Origin: Treponema sp. UBA3862
GTDB lineage: Bacteria; Spirochaetota; Spirochaetia; Treponematales; Treponemataceae
Assembly (NCBI GenBank): GCA_002392405.1
Contig: DGGY01000025.1
Location: 1 to 8,373, forward strand
Length of the DNA: 8,373 bases
Direction: 5' to 3'
Positions within the stretch are counted from its first letter, which is position 1. Every line of letters starts with the position of its first letter. Of this stretch, positions 5,956 to 8,373 are shown piece by piece. A program made the position numbers and the translations under genes. The notes under the pieces are model-generated. The model searched no databases and was not told the DNA's origin. It saw only the letters and a list, made by a program, of their open reading frames with translations.

Positions 5956-7230
5956 ATGATTCTTATGAAACGTTTTTTTCCGGTTATTACACTCTGTCTG
6001 ACCCTTACATCTATTTTTACAGGCTGCTCAAAGCAGACAGAAAATTACAGCACTTTTACAATCTGGACAGACAGGGAAGAAATTGTTTCTTACTGCGAAC
6101 TTTTTAATTCCATGCAGAGTAAAACGAAAGCCATTATTGTCTATAAAAAACGGCTTTCAACATCCCTTCCGCCTGCCCGGGATGAAGAAAAACCAGACCT
6201 GATTGTAGGTTCCTGGCTTAAAAATGATTCAACAAGAAAAAACTTCCGCCAGATTGACAGCCTTTTAAGCCGTGACTGCGTAGACACACAAACGATTTAT
6301 CCATCCCTGCTTGAATACGGAAAGGCTGCAGGAAAACAGTATCTCCTTCCGGTAAGCTTTAACCTGCCGCTCGTTATTTTTTCTACAAAAAACACAAATA
6401 AAATTCCTGACAAATACGCTCTTTCCCTCGACCAGATAAGGGATACTTCCGCCGAATTCAACACAGTGAACAAAGACGGAGTTTACACAAAAATGGGCTT
6501 TGCTCCTTCCTGGGATACAGAATTTTTATACGAAGTAACAAAAGAATTCGGACCATGTTTTAAAGAAAAAGGCACAAGCTTCAGCTGGAATGAAGAAAAA
6601 CTCAAAAGCGCCGTAAACTATATCAAGACCTGGACTTCTGAGAAAAACAAATCTACAACTGCAGAACAGGATTTTGAATTCAAATATCTCTACACTCCAA
6701 AATACCGCCATATTGCTTTTGAACGCACCCTTTTAGCCTTCACTTTCAGCAATGAACTTTTTAAGATTTCCTCTGAACAGCTCGGAGAAATTGATTACCG
6801 CTGGGTTAAAATCAAAAACGGCCTTCCTGCAGAAGACAAAATCGTTTCTATGGCAGTCTATTCAAAGGCAAAAAATCCTGAAAGGGCTGAAGAATTTATC
6901 CGCTGGTTCTTTAAAGAGGAGAATCAGAAACTTATGCTCGAAAGAACAAACAGGATGCAGCTTGATACAGCCACATTTGGAATTGCCTCAGGTTTTTCAT
7001 CAATAATCAGCGTAAACGAACATATTTTCCCGACATACTACCAAAACCTGCTCGGAAACCTGCCTGATGCAAAGTCTGTAACTTCTCCGCAGGGTTTTCC
7101 AAGCCGCTGGGAAAGTTTAAAAGAAAGAGTTATTTATCCGTATCTGACTTCAGCAGCCGACACCGACACTTCAAGAAAAAAAGAATCAATGTCTCAGCTT
7201 TTAAGTGCCTGGTCAAAGCAGTTTGATTAA
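5956..7230 (+). CDS. extracellular solute-binding lipoprotein, family 1 type
   Basis: A 424-residue lipoprotein, with lipobox FTGC placing the acylated cysteine at C24. The mature protein follows the family 1 (sugar-type) binding-protein plan: an N-terminal beta strand (STFTIWTDREEIVSYCELFN), PDLIVGSWL near 80-88, LLPVSFNLPLVIFSTK near 130-145, and a C-terminal lobe with AVYSKAKNPERAEEFIRWFF near 302-320, which is characteristic of these proteins. The usual partners of this family are MalF/MalG-type permeases, and none is present; the upstream permease belongs to a different class. The gene begins 6 nt after the permease stop, without a visible ribosome-binding site, so coupled translation is likely. 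A second ATG at 5965 (MKRFF) would give 421 residues and an equally good signal peptide. The substrate is unknown, and a sensory or accessory role is possible. Confidence 0.85.
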   Translation: MILMKRFFPVITLCLTLTSIFTGCSKQTENYSTFTIWTDREEIVSYCELFNSMQSKTKAIIVYKKRLSTSLPPARDEEKPDLIVGSWLKNDSTRKNFRQIDSLLSRDCVDTQTIYPSLLEYGKAAGKQYLLPVSFNLPLVIFSTKNTNKIPDKYALSLDQIRDTSAEFNTVNKDGVYTKMGFAPSWDTEFLYEVTKEFGPCFKEKGTSFSWNEEKLKSAVNYIKTWTSEKNKSTTAEQDFEFKYLYTPKYRHIAFERTLLAFTFSNELFKISSEQLGEIDYRWVKIKNGLPAEDKIVSMAVYSKAKNPERAEEFIRWFFKEENQKLMLERTNRMQLDTATFGIASGFSSIISVNEHIFPTYYQNLLGNLPDAKSVTSPQGFPSRWESLKERVIYPYLTSAADTDTSRKKESMSQLLSAWSKQFD

Positions 7231-7258
7231 AACATAAAAATAATGTAAGGTAACGAAT

Positions 7259-7468
7259 ATGAGTGAAGCTTCTATTTCACAGGAAGAACTTAATGCCCTT
7301 TTAATGCAGGCAAAGAACAGAAGGCCTGCAACCCAGGCTGCCACAGGTTTTGACCGTCAGGAACTTTTAAGAAAATTCAGCAGTGATATGGGGCAGCTCA
7401 AACAGATGCTCAAGGAATACAATATCTCCCTTACACAGGAAGAAGTAGACCGTCTTCTTAAAAAATAA
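7259..7468 (+). CDS. small protein with two FliM/FliY N-peptide-like motifs
   Basis: A 69-residue soluble protein. Residues 6-15 (ISQEELNALL) match the conserved N-terminal peptide of the flagellar switch proteins FliM and FliY (for example LSQDEIDALL), which binds phosphorylated CheY. Residues 58-67 (LTQEEVDRLL) are a second, diverged copy at the other end. The middle (about 32-54) is a charged, probably helical segment. The switch-protein core domains are absent, so this is not FliM or FliN itself. The gene starts 28 nt after the solute-binding gene with AAGG at 7247-7250, 8 nt before the ATG, so it is probably cotranscribed. It could be a stand-alone CheY-binding peptide, a regulator, or a small conserved spirochaete protein whose resemblance is coincidental. 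The coding call is strong and the function is inferred. Confidence 0.8.
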   Translation: MSEASISQEELNALLMQAKNRRPATQAATGFDRQELLRKFSSDMGQLKQMLKEYNISLTQEEVDRLLKK

Positions 7469-7510
7469 CCCTTTTCACGCCCTGTCCAGACGCAGGTAAG
7501 CATTATATTC

Positions 7511-7537
7511 TAAACTTATCAGTCATTTTTCCGAAAA
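7511..7537 (+). promoter_or_regulatory. candidate sigma-28 (flagellar) promoter
   Basis: TAAA (7511-7514), a 15-nt spacer and TCCGAAAA (7530-7537) match the sigma-28/FliA consensus TAAA-N15-GCCGATAA at 4/4 and 6/8 positions with exact spacing. It lies 20 nt upstream of the ATG at 7558. No good sigma-70 pair was found in the same gap. Treponemes carry a FliA homologue that drives late flagellar genes (established knowledge); use of this site is inferred. Confidence 0.5.
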
Positions 7538-7557
7538 TTTGAGTAGAGGTCGGAATT

Positions 7558-7947
7558 ATGGTTGATTCTATTTCTTTAAACGCATATTCATACGGTGGGA
7601 TTGTAAGCGGAAGTTCAGGAAAACTCTACGTTCCTGTCAGTCCGGGCGCCGTTATTTACTCTCAGTTTGACCATATCTCTGGCGTTGCGGCTTCCGGCTC
7701 TGACACAGGCGTTTCAGTAAGCAAAATTCAGATTTTAAACTCTCTCTTAAATCAGCTCATTTCAATGCGCAATGAACCGAAAATGCAGTATCCTGATGAC
7801 GGTTCTTTAAGCGATGACCAGATGGACAGCCTTATCCAGAACTATCAGTCTCAGATTCAGATGGAAATCGAAAAGGCAGAAGTTACCGGTTACGGCCTTG
7901 CAGGAGCACGTCCTGAACCCGGCATGGTTTTAGACATCAAAGCGTAA
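7558..7947 (+). CDS. conserved-looking protein of unknown function
   Basis: A 129-residue protein that I do not recognise. It has no signal peptide, membrane segment or cysteine. The N-terminal ~50 residues are rich in Gly, Ser, Val and Tyr (YSYGGIVSGSSGKLYVPVSPG), suggesting beta or flexible structure. The middle (53-70) and residues 84-108 look helical, the latter rich in Gln and acidic residues. The last 20 residues (GYGLAGARPEPGMVLDIKA) again look extended. AGAGG at 7545-7549, 8 nt before the ATG, supports the start, and codon use is like its neighbours. A candidate sigma-28 promoter lies just upstream, so a role in motility or the cell envelope is possible. That is a guess from the promoter, not from the protein. 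Confidence 0.75.
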   Translation: MVDSISLNAYSYGGIVSGSSGKLYVPVSPGAVIYSQFDHISGVAASGSDTGVSVSKIQILNSLLNQLISMRNEPKMQYPDDGSLSDDQMDSLIQNYQSQIQMEIEKAEVTGYGLAGARPEPGMVLDIKA

Positions 7948-7969
7948 TACAGACAAAATGTAGCGTAAT
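7941..7969. repeat. direct repeat AGCGTAAT x2 upstream of the pckG promoter
   Basis: AGCGTAAT occurs at 7941-7948 and again at 7962-7969, 21 bp apart, which is two helical turns. The second copy ends 4 bp before the -35 box of the pckG promoter. The first overlaps the stop codon of the preceding gene. Same-face spacing next to a promoter would suit an activator site; chance is not excluded. Confidence 0.35.
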
Positions 7970-7973
7970 GTCA

Positions 7974-8002
7974 TTGAATACAGTCTTCAAAAACACTATA
8001 AT
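7974..8002 (+). promoter_or_regulatory. sigma-70 promoter of pckG
   Basis: TTGAAT (7974-7979), a 17-nt spacer and consensus TATAAT (7997-8002) precede the gene. The start should fall near 8009, leaving a leader of about 25 nt with a good Shine-Dalgarno sequence AAGGAG (8021-8026), 7 nt before the ATG. The arrangement predicts strong expression. Confidence 0.85.
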
Positions 8003-8033
8003 TGGTGCAATAGTTTCTATAAGGAGATTTAGA

Positions 8034-8373
8034 ATGACTGTTAATGACATTAAGAATGCCAAGATTAAAGCTTGGATTGAAGAATGTGTTAAAATGTGTG
8101 AACCTGACAACGTTGTAGTTTGTGACGGTTCAGCAGCAGAGTATGACCGCCTCGTAAAGATCTGCGTTGATTCAGGTCTTGCAACACCTCTGGCTAAAAA
8201 ACCACACAGCTACCTTTTCCGCTCAGATCCTTCAGACGTAGCTCGTGTTGAAAAAAGAACATTTATTGCATCTAAAACACAGGAAGCTGCAGGTCCTACA
8301 AACAACTGGATCGACCCTGTTGAACTTAAAGCAACAATGAAAGGTCTCTACAAGGGCTGTATGCACGGCCGCA
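8034..8373 (+). CDS. pckG: phosphoenolpyruvate carboxykinase (GTP), 5' part (cut by window edge)
   Basis: The first 113 codons of GTP-dependent PEP carboxykinase (EC 4.1.1.32), which interconverts oxaloacetate + GTP with PEP + CO2 + GDP in the cytoplasm. Typical N-terminal features of the GTP class are visible: PDNVVVCDGSAAEYDRL (residues 24-40), RSDPSDVARVEKRTFI (63-78, including the arginine region that contacts PEP), AGPTNNW (86-92), and the beginning of GCMHGR (108-113), which in the family continues into RTMYVIPF. The ATP-dependent class does not have these. In gut treponemes that make succinate the enzyme may run in the CO2-fixing direction (inference). Start, ribosome-binding site and promoter are all strong. 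The remaining ~500 residues lie beyond the window; nothing suggests a break. Confidence 0.97.
   Translation, partial: MTVNDIKNAKIKAWIEECVKMCEPDNVVVCDGSAAEYDRLVKICVDSGLATPLAKKPHSYLFRSDPSDVARVEKRTFIASKTQEAAGPTNNWIDPVELKATMKGLYKGCMHGR

Noticed and set aside
5952..5957. TATAAT just before the second solute-binding gene as a promoter
   Set aside because: It overlaps the start codon and has no -35 partner at a workable distance.
7480..7496. CCTG/CAGG inverted repeat after the 69-residue protein as a terminator
   Set aside because: It is only a 4-bp stem with an 8-nt loop and no T-run after it.
1..8373. CRISPR arrays, insertion sequences, phage genes or tRNA genes
   Set aside because: No regular repeat-spacer array, transposase, integrase, terminal inverted repeats or cloverleaf was seen on either strand.

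Overview
The window looks like the chromosome of a host-associated, anaerobic spirochaete, most likely Treponema. The evidence is the 5' part of a 16S rRNA gene whose sequence reads as Treponema-like from memory, coding DNA of roughly 40% GC, several lipoproteins with loose lipoboxes, a cytoplasmic chemoreceptor, a FliM/FliY-like peptide protein, and a GTP-type PEP carboxykinase as found in succinate-forming gut treponemes. The genus call is an inference; a 16S search would settle it.

Layout. Positions 1-864 (minus strand) hold the first ~860 nt of 16S rRNA, cut by the window edge. Positions 865-1142 hold its leader: a UUCG hairpin, further hairpins, a boxA antitermination element and a strong promoter (TTGACT-N17-TATATT), backed by an A/T-rich UP-like tract to about 1205. 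A short GC-rich, hairpin-forming block of unknown nature (1206-1289) follows. Next is a bacteriohemerythrin gene on the minus strand (1415-1891), divergent from a large plus-strand gene (2072-4171). That gene encodes a soluble fusion of a ferredoxin domain, an [FeFe]-hydrogenase H-cluster domain, a further FeS domain and a methyl-accepting chemotaxis signalling hairpin. It ends in a clear terminator.

Positions 4290-7468 form a probable operon: a NitT/TauT-type substrate-binding lipoprotein, a TauC/SsuC-type permease, a second and unrelated (family 1) solute-binding lipoprotein, and a 69-residue protein carrying two copies of the FliM N-peptide-like motif. No ATPase gene is present. A 129-residue protein of unknown function follows at 7558-7947, behind a candidate sigma-28 (flagellar) promoter. 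The window closes with the first 113 codons of pckG behind a near-consensus sigma-70 promoter.

How it fits together. The hydrogenase-MCP fusion is the most interesting element. It keeps all four H-cluster cysteines, but the proton-relay cysteine and two relay glutamates appear to be replaced, and it is joined directly to a chemotaxis output. It is best read as a cytoplasmic sensor of H2, CO or redox state that speaks to CheA/CheW. The divergent O2-binding hemerythrin, the possible CheY-binding small protein and the possible sigma-28 gene suggest a motility and gas/redox-sensing flavour to the neighbourhood, but that link is inferred.
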